A stretch of DNA of 64,000 bases from Streptomyces sp. NBC_01210 (GTDB taxonomy: Bacteria > Actinomycetota > Actinomycetes > Streptomycetales > Streptomycetaceae): NCBI RefSeq assembly GCF_036010325.1, contig NZ_CP108549.1, positions 4,960,001 to 5,024,000 of the forward strand. Direction: 5' to 3'. The position numbers and the translations under genes are program-made. Every line of letters begins with the position of its first letter. Within the stretch, counting starts at the first letter, position 1. Below, piece by piece: positions 10,001 to 18,256 of this stretch. The notes beneath the pieces are model-generated. The model saw nothing but the letters and a program-made list of their open reading frames with translations. It was not told the origin of the DNA and did no database searches.

Positions 10001-10278
10001 TCCACCTGGTCCTCGCCCAGCGCGAGGCGGTAGCCGGTGGGGGTGCTGGCGATCACGTCGGAGCCGAGGCGTGCCCGGGCGCGCGAGACAAGGATCTGCA
10101 GCGCCTTGGTCGGATTCTCCGGTTGCCCGTCCGGCCAGAGCCCGTCCACCAGGAGTGCGGTGCTGCATCCTGTGCGCAGCTCGCCCGCGAGGAGGGCGAG
10201 CAGGCCGCGCAGCCTGGGCGCGGTGATCTCCTGGTCGCGGCAGGAGACCCGCGACAGCAGGGTCAACTCGGTGGTCAT
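7045..10278 (-). CDS. AfsR/SARP-family transcriptional regulator with BTAD, NTPase and TPR-like domains
   Basis: 1077 residues. Domains in order: an OmpR-type winged helix DNA-binding domain (about 1-90, ending GYRLALGEDQ), a bacterial transcriptional activator domain (about 95-245), an NB-ARC-like ATPase (about 260-560) with P-loop SIVGAGGLGKTRL and Walker B-like ALLVLDNCEHV, then a long helical repeat region to the C-terminus. Large SARPs of this architecture activate secondary-metabolite or export genes in Streptomyces. The most obvious nearby target is the convergent ABC exporter, though no biosynthetic cluster is present in the window. The winged helix is slightly shorter at its start than in AfsR, with the first beta-strands abbreviated. 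Confidence 0.88.
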   Translation of the reverse strand: MTTELTLLSRVSCRDQEITAPRLRGLLALLAGELRTGCSTALLVDGLWPDGQPENPTKALQILVSRARARLGSDVIASTPTGYRLALGEDQVDSSAVLLRAAAGAERSRAGDHAAALAHAEAGLALWDGGGGGVFHEDAIPDDPVSALRAERAPTYRSLMRVRALALARLGRRAEAVEPLTGLVRELPRDEEVLLELLRCEAATAGPSAALATYDGYRRTLRDELGTDPGPALQAVHQELLRGEAPAVRRGVPHEPNPMLGRDADIAAVAELLRTSRVTSIVGAGGLGKTRLAHVVSREAEQREVHLVALAGLTSDDDVAGEVASVLGVGESLRTPVSHFAISTDVLTGIVGALGPGPALLVLDNCEHVIRGVAELVQALVSMTRDLRVLTTSRAPLGISSESVYLLPELNLPTTVELFEQRAQAARPGVELPAGTVAELCRRLDGLPLAAELAAARVRVMSVGEIARKLEDRFALLRGGARDSPQRHRTLHAVVDWSWNLLDPAGRAALRALSVFPGGFTADAAEQLLGADELFGGPPGGSDVPQVLEDLVDQSLLKVTDTASGIRFGMLETVREFSTARRAEAAEDGHVTGQFMAWAGDFGAAHHDALFGPDPFTSWELIRAEQDNLVQALRLGLARGDGATVAATTAVLGSLWTTEANYTRLVPLTQDTGPLLSHFRPGPGLVEATRTAAVMCTANLFLGVGPGAIRPLVTLRRLPPASPDTLIGALSIVLCAAPELLGPEHSALNALCESDEPLLAGVANCVASYVWESEYDLDRALTAADRMLKAFEDRRIPWVQVMAPCRMAELCLQAERGDAALPHMKSALQVLERLGVGTDSLGIRWGMVLASLQTGAVDEAERWLEQMMLNQPRETSDVLTPGLGARAEIALTRGETEAGLRLWRRAVDQVKNSAGPVFGAERGLEPWLLEVQAVALTAHAWHGRLDLVEEIDGAVEDGLGALLTRRDGLPTLVNSPVCGALLLALGAVDLDHGRTRSGARLLALADRFRHLRNFQPTMSSARARQAAEQADRAAYADAVSEYAALDGDGLRAAALTALEERDTPLDELGFRVSEGRG

Positions 10279-10349
10279 CAGAGAAGGTTAGCCAGCCGGC
10301 CGCCGGCGCAGCTCTGCCCCGTCGCAGAGTGACTGTGACACCGGCACAC

Positions 10350-10838
10350 TCAGTAGCCATTGCTCTTCGGCGGGGTCTTGTTCACGGGCGCATCGGTACC
10401 ACCCACGGTGATCTGCGTCTTCATGCCCAGGTCCTTGTGCCCGTCGACGGGGCAGTAGATCTCGTAGGTGCCGGACTTCAAGGTCACCTCGAGCGTCTCG
10501 GAAGCTCCGGGAGTGAGGGTCTTGGTGCGGTGCTCTCCGGTGGGGCCTTCGATCTCCAGGGCGTGGTCGTGATGGCCGTTGTTCTTGGCGACGAAGGCGT
10601 AGGCGCCCGGCTTGAACGTCTTCTGTGAGAGTGCGATGTGGAAGTCGATCAGGTCCGCTTTCACCTGCGTCACTGCTGGTTCGACGCTCTTCTTCGGGGG
10701 TGTGGAAGTAGTCGAGCCGCCTCCGTTCCCACTTCCGTTTCCACCTCCGTTTCCACCTCCGCAGCCCGCGAGCACGCCCGCCAGCACTCCGGCTGCCAGC
10801 CCCAGCACCACGCGGTTCCGGGTGAGTGTCCTTGTCAT
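10350..10838 (-). CDS. cupredoxin-domain lipoprotein
   Basis: 162 residues. N-terminal lipoprotein signal with lipobox LAGC (Cys26), a Gly/Asn-rich linker, then a cupredoxin fold. The type 1 copper ligands are visible as His92 (in HDHALEI), Cys129 and His134 (in YCPVDGH) and Met139 (in DLGM), in the plastocyanin/azurin order H...C-x4-H-x4-M. It should be a membrane-tethered extracytoplasmic electron carrier or copper-binding protein. It is divergent from the sigma factor gene at 10951, suggesting shared control in a copper or oxidative-stress response (inference). Confidence 0.88.
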   Translation of the reverse strand: MTRTLTRNRVVLGLAAGVLAGVLAGCGGGNGGGNGSGNGGGSTTSTPPKKSVEPAVTQVKADLIDFHIALSQKTFKPGAYAFVAKNNGHHDHALEIEGPTGEHRTKTLTPGASETLEVTLKSGTYEIYCPVDGHKDLGMKTQITVGGTDAPVNKTPPKSNGY

Positions 10839-10950
10839 GGCTCGGCCCTCGCTGGAAGTTCCGTCGTGCAGGGGTTACGGATGAACCGCACCGAGGGATT
10901 GGCGGTCGGACCAAGGACGTCTTGGGCGAACGGAGGAGGAGAATAGGAGG

Positions 10951-11586
10951 GTGATTTCCCGCGGAGACGGAGCAATCCCTTCGGGGAGGCCGACCGTATC
11001 CACTGGTATGAGGAGAATGGGCCTCCCTCTCGACCACGCGTCGGACGAGGCACTGCTGTCCGGACTGGCGACGGGCGATCCGGAGATCGCCGTTGCGTTT
11101 GTGCGCCGCTTCCAGCGCACGGTCTTCGGCGTCGCCATCGTGGTTGTCGGCGATCTCCAGCTTGCCGAGGACATCGCGCAGCAGACGTTCGAGCGGGCGT
11201 GGCGGCACGCCCAGATCTACGACTCCCGCCGCGGGTCCGTGAAGACCTGGCTGACGACGATCGCGCACAATCTGGCGATCGACACGGTGCGGGCGCGCAG
11301 AGCCAGTCCTGTCGCCCCCGAAGACCTGGACGCGCTTCTCGACATCGTGACCGACACCCCTGAGCAGCGGGCGCTCGCCGACGAGACGTCCGTCCGGCTG
11401 CGGACCGCGGTGGCGGCTCTGCCACGGGATCAGGCCCGCGCCCTGGTGATGGCGGGGATCTACGGGATGACCGGCCAGCAGATCGCCGAATTCGAGCGGA
11501 TTCCGCTGGGCACGGCCAAGACCCGGATCAGAACGGCGATGGGCAAGCTGCGGGTGACCCTGGAGGCCGAGGGGAGCCGATCATGA
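10951..11586 (+). CDS. ECF-family RNA polymerase sigma factor
   Basis: Up to 211 residues. Region 2 is seen in AVAFVRRFQRTVFGVA...AEDIAQQTFERAWRHAQIYDSRRGSVKTWLTTIAHNLAIDTVR, with region 4 in the C-terminal half (RDQARALVMAGIYGMTGQQIAEFERIPLGTAKTRIRTAMGKLR). Two starts are plausible: GTG at 10951 directly after GGAGG, or ATG at 11017 after GAGGAG; the latter gives the more usual ECF length and begins just ahead of the conserved domain. The stop overlaps the start of the downstream anti-sigma gene (ATGA), the standard arrangement for a sigma/anti-sigma pair. Confidence 0.9.
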   Translation: MISRGDGAIPSGRPTVSTGMRRMGLPLDHASDEALLSGLATGDPEIAVAFVRRFQRTVFGVAIVVVGDLQLAEDIAQQTFERAWRHAQIYDSRRGSVKTWLTTIAHNLAIDTVRARRASPVAPEDLDALLDIVTDTPEQRALADETSVRLRTAVAALPRDQARALVMAGIYGMTGQQIAEFERIPLGTAKTRIRTAMGKLRVTLEAEGSRS

Positions 11587-12269
11587 GCTGCATGACCTGC
11601 GATCGGCTGGAGGGGCTCGCCCCCGAGCTGGCGCTGGGCGTTCTGCCGGCCCGGGAGCGGGCCGAGGCGGTCGCACACCTGGACCGCTGTCCCGGCTGTC
11701 GGGAACAAATCGAGCAGCTGACCCTCGTCGGGGACGGCCTGCTCGGTCTGCTTCCGGGCAGTGAGCCGCCGGTCGGCTTCGAGACCCGCGTCGCGAACCG
11801 GCTGAACCCGTCCCGCCCGGCGGCGCGCCGGCGCCTGTGGTCGCGCCTGCGTGTCTCAGCCGCCGCGGCTGCCCTGGCGATCGCCGTCGGCTTCGGCGGC
11901 TGGGCCATCGGCACGGCCGTCGACCACTCCGTCGCCCCCGCCTCGGAAACGGTCCAGGCGAACCAGGCTCTCCTGCAGGCGTCCCTCGTCGCGGACGACC
12001 ATGAAGTGGGCCGGATATTCGCCTATCCGGGGTCGCCGGGCTGGGTGTACATGTCCGTCGACCTGGAGGGTGGCGTGGGAACGGTCAACTGCCGGCTCGT
12101 ACTCTCGGACGGCCACACGGTTCCGATCGGCTCGTTCGCGCTCAAGGACGGCTACGGCTACTGGGGCGCCCCGGCCGCCGTGGACGCCGCGACGGTGTCC
12201 GGCGCCCGGCTGACGGCCCCCGACGGTTCCGTCGTCGCCACCGCACACTTCCCGCCGCAGAACCCCTAG
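11583..12269 (+). CDS. zinc-binding anti-sigma factor (ZAS type)
   Basis: 228 residues. N-terminal zinc-binding anti-sigma domain with H32-x3-C36-x2-C39 (AHLDRCPGCREQ) plus upstream Cys3/Cys6, one membrane helix at about residues 95-115 (AAAAALAIAVGFGGWAIG), and a C-terminal extracytoplasmic domain resembling anti-sigma-K/RskA C-terminal domains. It should hold the preceding ECF sigma factor inactive at the membrane. Translationally coupled to it by a 4-bp overlap. The Cys pair makes redox or metal sensing possible; the cupredoxin lipoprotein next door makes copper a reasonable guess but not a demonstrated signal. Confidence 0.88.
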   Translation: MSCMTCDRLEGLAPELALGVLPARERAEAVAHLDRCPGCREQIEQLTLVGDGLLGLLPGSEPPVGFETRVANRLNPSRPAARRRLWSRLRVSAAAAALAIAVGFGGWAIGTAVDHSVAPASETVQANQALLQASLVADDHEVGRIFAYPGSPGWVYMSVDLEGGVGTVNCRLVLSDGHTVPIGSFALKDGYGYWGAPAAVDAATVSGARLTAPDGSVVATAHFPPQNP

Positions 12270-12270
12270 G

Positions 12271-13158
12271 TCACGGGGAACGGCGCCGGTCGCTCCCGGC
12301 CCCCTGTCCCGACGCGTTCCCGGCGGCGGCGAGCAGGCCGAGTCCGATCTTGTCGGTGCGGCCCGGCGATCCGCCGAGCCGGTGGACGAGCACCCAGTTC
12401 CCCGTCTGCGGGAGCACTCCGGTGAAGGCCGACGCATCGCGGGTCGCCCCGTTGTGCCACAACAGTGGCCCCGCCGACTGCCAGGACGGCGCCGGTTCGC
12501 CCAGAGAGCACTCGAGCAGCAGTCGGGTGACCACGGTCGCCAGCGCTCGAGGCGTGGCCCACAACCCGCCTGCGGGCAGAATCGGCCCGTCCATGGTCCA
12601 CCGGGCTCGTTCCCGGCCGAACAGGTTCCGCGCGCCCAGCAGTCGGTCGGCGGGCGGATGCGCGGTGACCTCGTCCACCCCCAGCGGCGTGAGCACATGC
12701 TCCCGCACCAATTCCTCGTACGGCCGCCCGGCCGCGGACACCAGGGCCGCACCGAGCACGGCGTAGCCGAGGTTGGAGTACTCCTCTTCCTGTCCCGGTT
12801 GTCTCACGGCGATCTCCCCGAGTCGGCCGAGGACGGTCCCGAGCGCGTTCTCGTCGAAGGCCGCGTAGGGATCGCGGCCGTTCAGGCCGGGTGGCAGCCG
12901 TGGCAGGCCCGACGTGTGGTCTGCCAACTTCCCGAGCGTGATTCCTGATCCGGGCGGTGTCGGGAGCCATTGCTCCACCGCGTCGTCGAGGCCGAGCAGG
13001 CCCGCCCGGACCATCCGTATCAGCAGGGTGCCGGTGAGAACCTTGGTCAGGGATCCGATCTCGACGAAGGCGGCCGGATCGTGCCCGTGCCGGGCCAGCG
13101 GCGGAGCCGAGCCGCTGAGCACGCAGACCGGAACGGGCCGCAGTGACAGGCCCGCCAT
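12271..13158 (-). CDS. beta-lactamase-fold serine hydrolase (class C/PBP-like)
   Basis: About 295 residues with the serine beta-lactamase/penicillin-binding fold: SLTK (S-x-x-K nucleophile motif), YSN (Y-x-N) at about residue 130, and a C-terminal HNGATRDASAF region in place of the KTG box (HxG variant common in esterase/DD-peptidase-like members). No signal peptide is visible, so it is probably cytoplasmic. The Met at 13158 is favoured over 13173 because its ATG overlaps the TGA of a short upstream frame (ATGA). Probable esterase or peptidase; the substrate is unknown. Confidence 0.82.
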   Translation of the reverse strand: MAGLSLRPVPVCVLSGSAPPLARHGHDPAAFVEIGSLTKVLTGTLLIRMVRAGLLGLDDAVEQWLPTPPGSGITLGKLADHTSGLPRLPPGLNGRDPYAAFDENALGTVLGRLGEIAVRQPGQEEEYSNLGYAVLGAALVSAAGRPYEELVREHVLTPLGVDEVTAHPPADRLLGARNLFGRERARWTMDGPILPAGGLWATPRALATVVTRLLLECSLGEPAPSWQSAGPLLWHNGATRDASAFTGVLPQTGNWVLVHRLGGSPGRTDKIGLGLLAAAGNASGQGAGSDRRRSP

Positions 13159-13271
13159 CAGGACTGCGCCCACTGCTGGAGAACAGCCTCGCGTTCGGCG
13201 GGGCGCGCCGACTTGCCGGGTGGTGCACCGAGGTGGATCGCATCCTCGGTGACCCGGAACAGCCCGACCAT
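13158..13271 (-). CDS. small hypothetical protein upstream of serine hydrolase
   Basis: A 37-residue reading frame beginning MVGLFRVTED and containing GAPPGKSARPAEREAV, ending exactly on the start codon of the serine hydrolase (ATGA overlap). The composition (amphipathic, Pro/Arg in the middle) looks protein-like, and the overlap is typical of translated pairs. The frame is open further upstream to 13616, but that part is Arg/Pro-rich and probably non-coding. I do not recognise the protein; it could also be a displaced N-terminal part of the hydrolase. Confidence 0.35.
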   Translation of the reverse strand: MVGLFRVTEDAIHLGAPPGKSARPAEREAVLQQWAQS

Positions 13272-13485
13272 TGCCACAGTTGATTCCACCGTTCGCGTAG
13301 TGCCATGGGTTCGGCCGAAAGGCGTTCTCAGGGAGCCCGTCTGACGATCAGCCAGTATTTTCCACGGCGCCCATGGCGCCCGCCTCACCGGCGTGCCCAT
13401 GGAGGGCGGCACCGCAGCCGGGGGGCGGAATCCGTCGACAGGGGCGAGAGTGGCAGGGGTGCACCCCCGCGGATCGGAGGCCTCC

Positions 13486-15012
13486 ATGAGCAGCCGGGAC
13501 ACCCGGAGCCCGCACTGTCTGGTGACAGGCGCGACGGGGTACATCGGAGGCCGGCTGGTGCCCGAATTGCTGGATGCCGGGTACCGCGTACGGTGCATGG
13601 CCCGGTCTCCGGACAAGCTGCGCGACTACCCCTGGGCAGGACGGGCCGAGGTGGTACGCGGGGATGTGACCGATCCGGATTCGGTCGGCGACGCGCTGCG
13701 CGGTATCGATGTCGCCTATTACCTCGTGCACGCCCTGCGGGCCGGAGACGACTTCGAGGAGACCGACCGGACGGCCGCCCGGGTGTTCGCCGAGCGTGCC
13801 CGCGCCGCGGGCGTACGGCGCATCGTCTACCTGGGCGGGCTGACCCCGGCCGATGTGCCGGAGCGCGAACTGTCACCCCATCTGCGCTCCCGCGCCGAGG
13901 TCGGCGAGATCTTCCTCCGCTCGGCTGTGCCGGCGACCGTGCTCCGCGCCGCGGTGATCATCGGCTCCGGTTCGGCGTCCTTCGAGATGCTGCGCTACCT
14001 CACCGAGCGGCTGCCGGTCATGGTCACACCGAGCTGGGTCAGCACCCGCATCCAGCCGATCGCCGTCCGGGACGTGCTGCGGTATCTGGTGGGTAGTGCC
14101 CGGATGCCCGACGAGGTGAACCGCGTGTTCGACATCGGCGGGCCCGACGTCGTGACATACGAGCAGATGATGCGGCGGTACGCGGTGGTGGCCCGCCTGC
14201 CCCGCCGCTTCATCCTGCGCGTACCGATGCTGACACCCCGTCTCTCCGGCCTGTGGATCGGCCTGGTCACCCCTGTTCCCGCCTCCCTCGCCCGGCCGCT
14301 GACCGAGTCGCTGCGGCACGAGGTCGTCTGCCGCGAACACGAGATCGCCCAGTACGTACCCGATCCGCCCGGTGCACCGATCGGCTTCGACCAGGCCCTC
14401 ACCCTGGCCCTGCAGCGCGTACGCGACGCTCAGGTCACCACCCGCTGGTCCTCCGCCTCACTGCCCGGCGCTCCGAGCGACCCCCTGCCCTCGGACCCGG
14501 CCTGGGCCGGGGGCAGCCTCTACATCGACCGACGGGCGCTCGCCGTCGACGCCTCACCGACGGCACTGTGGCAGGTCATCGAGGGGATCGGCGGTGACAA
14601 CGGCTGGTACTCCTTCCCGCTCGCCTGGGCGGTACGAGGCTGGCTCGACCGGCTGGTCGGAGGCGCCGGACTCCGCCGTGGCCGCCGGGACGCCGCACGG
14701 CTGCGGGTGGGGGACTCACTGGACTTCTGGCGAGTGGAGGAGATCGAACCGGGCCGGCTGCTGCGGTTGCGTGCCGAGATGCGGCTGCCGGGGCTCGCCT
14801 GGCTGGAGATGTACTCCGACCGGGACGAGCAGGGCCGGGCCCGCTACCGGCAGCGGGCGCTGTTCCATCCGCACGGTCTGCTCGGGCATGTCTACTGGTG
14901 GAGCGTGTCGCCGTTCCACGCGGTCGTGTTCGGCGGCATGGCCCGCAACATCGCGCAGGCCGCGCTCCAGGCGGACGCCGCGCATGACGGCCAGGGCGCT
15001 AATCCGGGCTGA
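13486..15012 (+). CDS. SDR/NAD(P)H-binding protein with C-terminal DUF2867 domain
   Basis: About 508 residues. N-terminal Rossmann fold with TGATGYIGGRL (GxxGxxG), an atypical SDR of the NmrA/complex I NDUFA9-like type, up to about residue 300; then a DUF2867 domain (about 330-500) with LWQVIEGIGGDNGWY and the WWSVSPFHAVVFGGMARNI tail. Two-domain proteins of this form are common in actinobacteria and are annotated as NAD-dependent epimerase/dehydratase-like; the reaction is not known. The Met at 13486 is chosen because GGAGG lies 8 bases upstream. Confidence 0.88.
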   Translation: MSSRDTRSPHCLVTGATGYIGGRLVPELLDAGYRVRCMARSPDKLRDYPWAGRAEVVRGDVTDPDSVGDALRGIDVAYYLVHALRAGDDFEETDRTAARVFAERARAAGVRRIVYLGGLTPADVPERELSPHLRSRAEVGEIFLRSAVPATVLRAAVIIGSGSASFEMLRYLTERLPVMVTPSWVSTRIQPIAVRDVLRYLVGSARMPDEVNRVFDIGGPDVVTYEQMMRRYAVVARLPRRFILRVPMLTPRLSGLWIGLVTPVPASLARPLTESLRHEVVCREHEIAQYVPDPPGAPIGFDQALTLALQRVRDAQVTTRWSSASLPGAPSDPLPSDPAWAGGSLYIDRRALAVDASPTALWQVIEGIGGDNGWYSFPLAWAVRGWLDRLVGGAGLRRGRRDAARLRVGDSLDFWRVEEIEPGRLLRLRAEMRLPGLAWLEMYSDRDEQGRARYRQRALFHPHGLLGHVYWWSVSPFHAVVFGGMARNIAQAALQADAAHDGQGANPG

Positions 15013-15306
15013 CGCCGTGCATCCGGCCGTGCGGACCTGGCGGAGCATCTGGGCCGCCAGGGCGACGGCGGGATGTTCGACAGGTTCGCGGAACACGCCG
15101 AGGAACTGTGGAGCCGCGCGGTGCCCGTCCCATCCTGACGGGCGAGCGACACCTGGCCGGTCGCCTGGGAGCCCACACACGGTGAGTAGTTCGCGACACG
15201 CTGATCCGCGGCATGTGTCGGCAGCGCTCGGCCGCGCAGCCGCGGGTGGGACGCGGCGCGTTTCCGTCAGCGCGAGTTGATGTCGGCGGTGATGGTCACC
15301 GAGCGG
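15013..15306. other. intergenic with possible gene remnant
   Basis: About 290 bases. A plus-strand frame at roughly 15042-15138 ends in FAEHAEELWSRAVPV then stop and reads like the C-terminus of a helical protein, with no upstream part. It may be a gene remnant; I could not identify a family. Confidence 0.3.
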
Positions 15307-16170
15307 TCAGCCGATGCACAGAACGACCAGACACACCTGCGTCGGTGATGTCGGATTGCCCGGCGACGTCGACGGCGGAGAGGTCGCAGCCGGTGTGTCT
15401 GCGCCGGGGCGTTCGGTGGACGCGGGCGCGGGCGCCTCCGGGGCCGGGGCGCCGACCTTGCCCACGTGCGTCGCCCTCTTGGCCGACTCGGCTGTGGTCT
15501 GCGGCGTTGCACTCGGAGCGGCGAGAGGGCGGGCCGTGGCGGCGGAGCTCTGCTGTCGGCTCGTCGTCGCCGTGGGAGGCGTGGCGACGGTGGTGCTGGG
15601 CTGCCGGTTGGTCGTCGTGGGTGGGCGAGTGCTGGGATGCCGCGGAGCCGGGGTGTCCGGTTGCTCCAATGACGAGTCGGCGGTCGCTGTCCGCATGTCC
15701 GCGGTCACCGGCTCCGGCGGTGAGGCCGCGTGTGTGTGGCTGGTGGAAGGCCTGGGGGTCGGCAGTGCGGCAACGGTCAGGCCGCCACCGACAAGAGCAA
15801 CGGCCGTTGCGGCCACGGCCCGACGCCGGTTCTTCTTCCAACGTGCCAGCTGCCGACGCCGAGCCGCCCGGCCCTGCCCGGTGGAGGCCGCGCCGTCGAA
15901 GCCGCTGGATGAATCAGTGCCCGACACATCCGCCACCGCGTCTTCGGATACGTCGCTGCCGATCGGTGCGGCATCCGAGTGATGAGTGCCGGTGTAGGAC
16001 CCCGGAGCGGGGACCTCCTCCGCGCGCCATGCCTGCCTCGTCGTTGCGGTAGGGGCGAACGCGCTGTGGGGGCGAGGGGCAGGCGGGGCAATGTCCGGAG
16101 CGTATGCGCCGCACCCTGGGCACACGAGTGCCCCATTGAGGGTGCGGCGGCATGCGGAGCAGTAGTCCAT
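15307..16170 (-). CDS. zinc-ribbon membrane protein, SCO2400-like
   Basis: 287 residues beginning MDYCSACRRTLNGALVCPGCG: a four-Cys zinc ribbon (C4, C7, C18, C21) characteristic of the SCO2400-type family of Streptomyces. It continues with a Pro/Ser-rich cytoplasmic linker, a basic patch (ARWKKNRRR), one membrane helix (AVAATAVALVGGGLTVAAL) and a long Thr/Ser/Pro-rich extracellular tail ending CLVVLCIG. The function is unknown; the topology suggests a single-pass protein with an internal metal-binding head. The Met at 16170 is chosen because homologues begin with this motif, although the frame is open further upstream. Confidence 0.75.
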   Translation of the reverse strand: MDYCSACRRTLNGALVCPGCGAYAPDIAPPAPRPHSAFAPTATTRQAWRAEEVPAPGSYTGTHHSDAAPIGSDVSEDAVADVSGTDSSSGFDGAASTGQGRAARRRQLARWKKNRRRAVAATAVALVGGGLTVAALPTPRPSTSHTHAASPPEPVTADMRTATADSSLEQPDTPAPRHPSTRPPTTTNRQPSTTVATPPTATTSRQQSSAATARPLAAPSATPQTTAESAKRATHVGKVGAPAPEAPAPASTERPGADTPAATSPPSTSPGNPTSPTQVCLVVLCIG

Positions 16171-16456
16171 CTGCGATCTTTCTGTGCTGACTGCGCCGCC
16201 AGGGACGCCGGCGACCTGTTTTTCAGTTCGCACGCGGGATCGAGAGGCCAGTAACGCTACTGGCACCCGTCGAAGGTGGCGCGCAGCCCTTGTGATGCTG
16301 CTGCAAAGATTTACTGACGGTTGTGCCTCGTACTCCTGGACATGTCGTTACGAATGCCGGGATGAGAGGCGTGCCGTTCATGGTGAGGTCCGCGTCATCC
16401 TGCATGGTTTGATCACGGACCTCACGACATACATGCCGCGCTCGAACCGAATTCGG

Positions 16457-16822
16457 TCAGAGGCGGCGTACCCGTGCAGCGATCCCATGGCCGAGTAGAA
16501 GGTAAATAACGGCGGGCAGGCCGTAATTGAGGAAAACCCGCAGACCTTCGGTCTCCATGGTGAAGATGTCCTGGGACCAGCCGGCGAGCCAGTCCGCCAT
16601 GCCGTGCACAAAGCCGACGAAGACATTCCCTTGGTTGGCGTCGAGCAGGTACAGCAGAATCCACAGGCCCAGAAAGCCTGCAGCTATGTCCGCGATCGTG
16701 TGGATGACCAAGGCTGCCCGGTTTGCTCCGGCGCCGTCCCGACTACGCCCATAGGCGTCCCGGTTACGGTCATAGGGGTTGTAGGTGTCATTTACGGGCA
16801 CGGGTTCATGGGGATTGCTCAT
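16457..16822 (-). CDS. small hypothetical membrane protein
   Basis: 121 residues. A polar, Asp/Arg/Tyr-rich N-terminus (MSNPHEPVPVNDTYNPYDRN) precedes two or three hydrophobic segments: HTIADIAAGFLGLWILLYLLD, an amphipathic VGFVHGMADWLAGW, and FLNYGLPAVIYLLLGHGIA, ending in a basic tail. It resembles small integral membrane proteins of unknown function found widely in Streptomyces. No partner is evident nearby. Confidence 0.65.
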   Translation of the reverse strand: MSNPHEPVPVNDTYNPYDRNRDAYGRSRDGAGANRAALVIHTIADIAAGFLGLWILLYLLDANQGNVFVGFVHGMADWLAGWSQDIFTMETEGLRVFLNYGLPAVIYLLLGHGIAARVRRL

Positions 16823-17016
16823 GCCTTCCCTGCTTGCCTTGCCGGAGTGCGGGAAACCTTGCTCAAACCTGCGATTTCATAACGGCTTTCGGCTCTCGAG
16901 TATCACTCGGGTCTGTGCCGCCGACACCGGTGTCCCAATTCGATGCGGGGAGCCGGGACTTGGGCCGGACTGATCATCGATCCCGCCATCCAACGGCTAC
17001 GGCACGGGCACTCATG

Positions 17017-17853
17017 TCACACGAAGGTCTGCGGGCCGACGGCGCAGAGCAGTGTCAGGGCTTGGTGGTCGGGCGTGCCCGGTGCGGCGGTGTAGATGAC
17101 CAGGCGGAGTGCCGAACCCGTGGCCTCCAGCACATCGCAGTCGAGCGTCAGCCGCCCTACTTCGGGGTGCTCGACTCTCTTCAGCTGCGAGGTGCTCGCG
17201 GCGACGTCGGTCCGTGCCCAGAGTTCCGTGAAGCGCGGGCTGGCCGACTGCAGTTCGCCGATGAGCCCGAGCAGGTACGGGTCGGCGGGGAACCGCCCGA
17301 GGCTCGCGCGCAGGTCGGCGACGGCGTACGCCTCGAAGTCCGCGGCTTCGGCGGGTGTACGGATCACCCGCGAGGGCCGCCCGGTGAAGTGCCGGCGCAG
17401 GATGTTGCGCTCACCGTCCTCGCCCGTCGCGTCGTCGCCGAGGAGGGTGATCGCCAGCGGGTTGGCCAGGACGACGCTCCAGGCGCGGTCGACCGCCACC
17501 ACCGCGGCATCGTTCAGCCGGTCGATGATCCGCTGCAGCCCCGGCGTGATGTGCGCGGACGCGACCCCGGGCGCGGGCGACGAGTGTCCGGCCAGCCGGT
17601 AGAGGTGGTCGCGTTCCTCCTCGGTCAGCCGCAGGGCACGTGCCAGCGGCCCGAGAACGGAGGTTGAGGGCCGTCCTGCGCGGCCCTGTTCGAGCCGGGC
17701 CAGGTACTCGACCGAGAGCCCGGCCAGGGTGGCGAGCTCCTGGCGGCGCAGCCCGGGCGCGCGCCGGCGAGGGCCGGCCGGCAGGCCGACTTCGGCGGGT
17801 GGCAGGCGGTCGCGCCAGGCGCGCAGGCAGCTGCCCAGGTCGGCGTCGCTCAT
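17017..17853 (-). CDS. XRE-type HTH regulator with MmyB-like ligand-binding domain
   Basis: 278 residues. N-terminal helix-turn-helix with RRQELATLAGLSVEYLARLEQGR (about residues 35-60), followed by an MmyB-like (PAS-type) C-terminal domain containing the usual DRAWSVVLANPLA and FRADLRA-like (YAVADLRASLGRFPADP) blocks and VYxDWE-like HHP-equivalent RVEHPEVGRLTLDCDVL. Members commonly repress a divergent oxidoreductase gene; here the divergent gene at 18257 encodes an FMN-binding-type protein. The Met at 17853 is favoured by domain position; the frame extends to 17991. Confidence 0.88.
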   Translation of the reverse strand: MSDADLGSCLRAWRDRLPPAEVGLPAGPRRRAPGLRRQELATLAGLSVEYLARLEQGRAGRPSTSVLGPLARALRLTEEERDHLYRLAGHSSPAPGVASAHITPGLQRIIDRLNDAAVVAVDRAWSVVLANPLAITLLGDDATGEDGERNILRRHFTGRPSRVIRTPAEAADFEAYAVADLRASLGRFPADPYLLGLIGELQSASPRFTELWARTDVAASTSQLKRVEHPEVGRLTLDCDVLEATGSALRLVIYTAAPGTPDHQALTLLCAVGPQTFV

Positions 17854-18256
17854 GACCTCATTCTGGCGGCTGGGAGTTCGCGGAGGGTCGCCCAGCGAGT
17901 ACCAGGATCCCTCCGGCCTCCCTCGGCCTGTTCGCATCTCCGTGGCCGGGGTCTGGGCAATAGATTCAGTTGAATATAGATGGAGAAACAACTGATTTCG
18001 CGGATCGGTGGCGTAAGTTCTGCGATATCGGTAGCATGTGGTTTTCGAGGGTGACCGTCCTCAGGTATGCCGATGCGTGGCCCCGGGGAGGGATCCGTGC
18101 CCGCAGGCCGACAGCGCCGGATGACGTTCCCCGCCGGGTCGGCCGTTCGCCTCGTCCGGCCCGGCCCACGTCGGTGCGCGGCTCGCGCACCGCGCACCGC
18201 CCACTGCTCAGCGCGCGCCAAAGGCCCCCATTCAAGGGTTACTTGGAAGAGGTCAC
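17854..18256. promoter_or_regulatory. divergent intergenic region between MmyB-type regulator and FMN-binding protein gene
   Basis: About 400 bases separating two divergent starts. It must hold both promoters and probably the regulator's own operator. An AT-richer stretch near 17960-18060 (TTGAATATAGATGGAG) stands out from the surrounding GC-rich DNA. No gene is visible. Confidence 0.45.

Noticed and set aside
5296..10278. ABC exporter plus SARP as a biosynthetic gene cluster
   Set aside because: No biosynthetic enzymes adjoin; only a transporter and a regulator are present.
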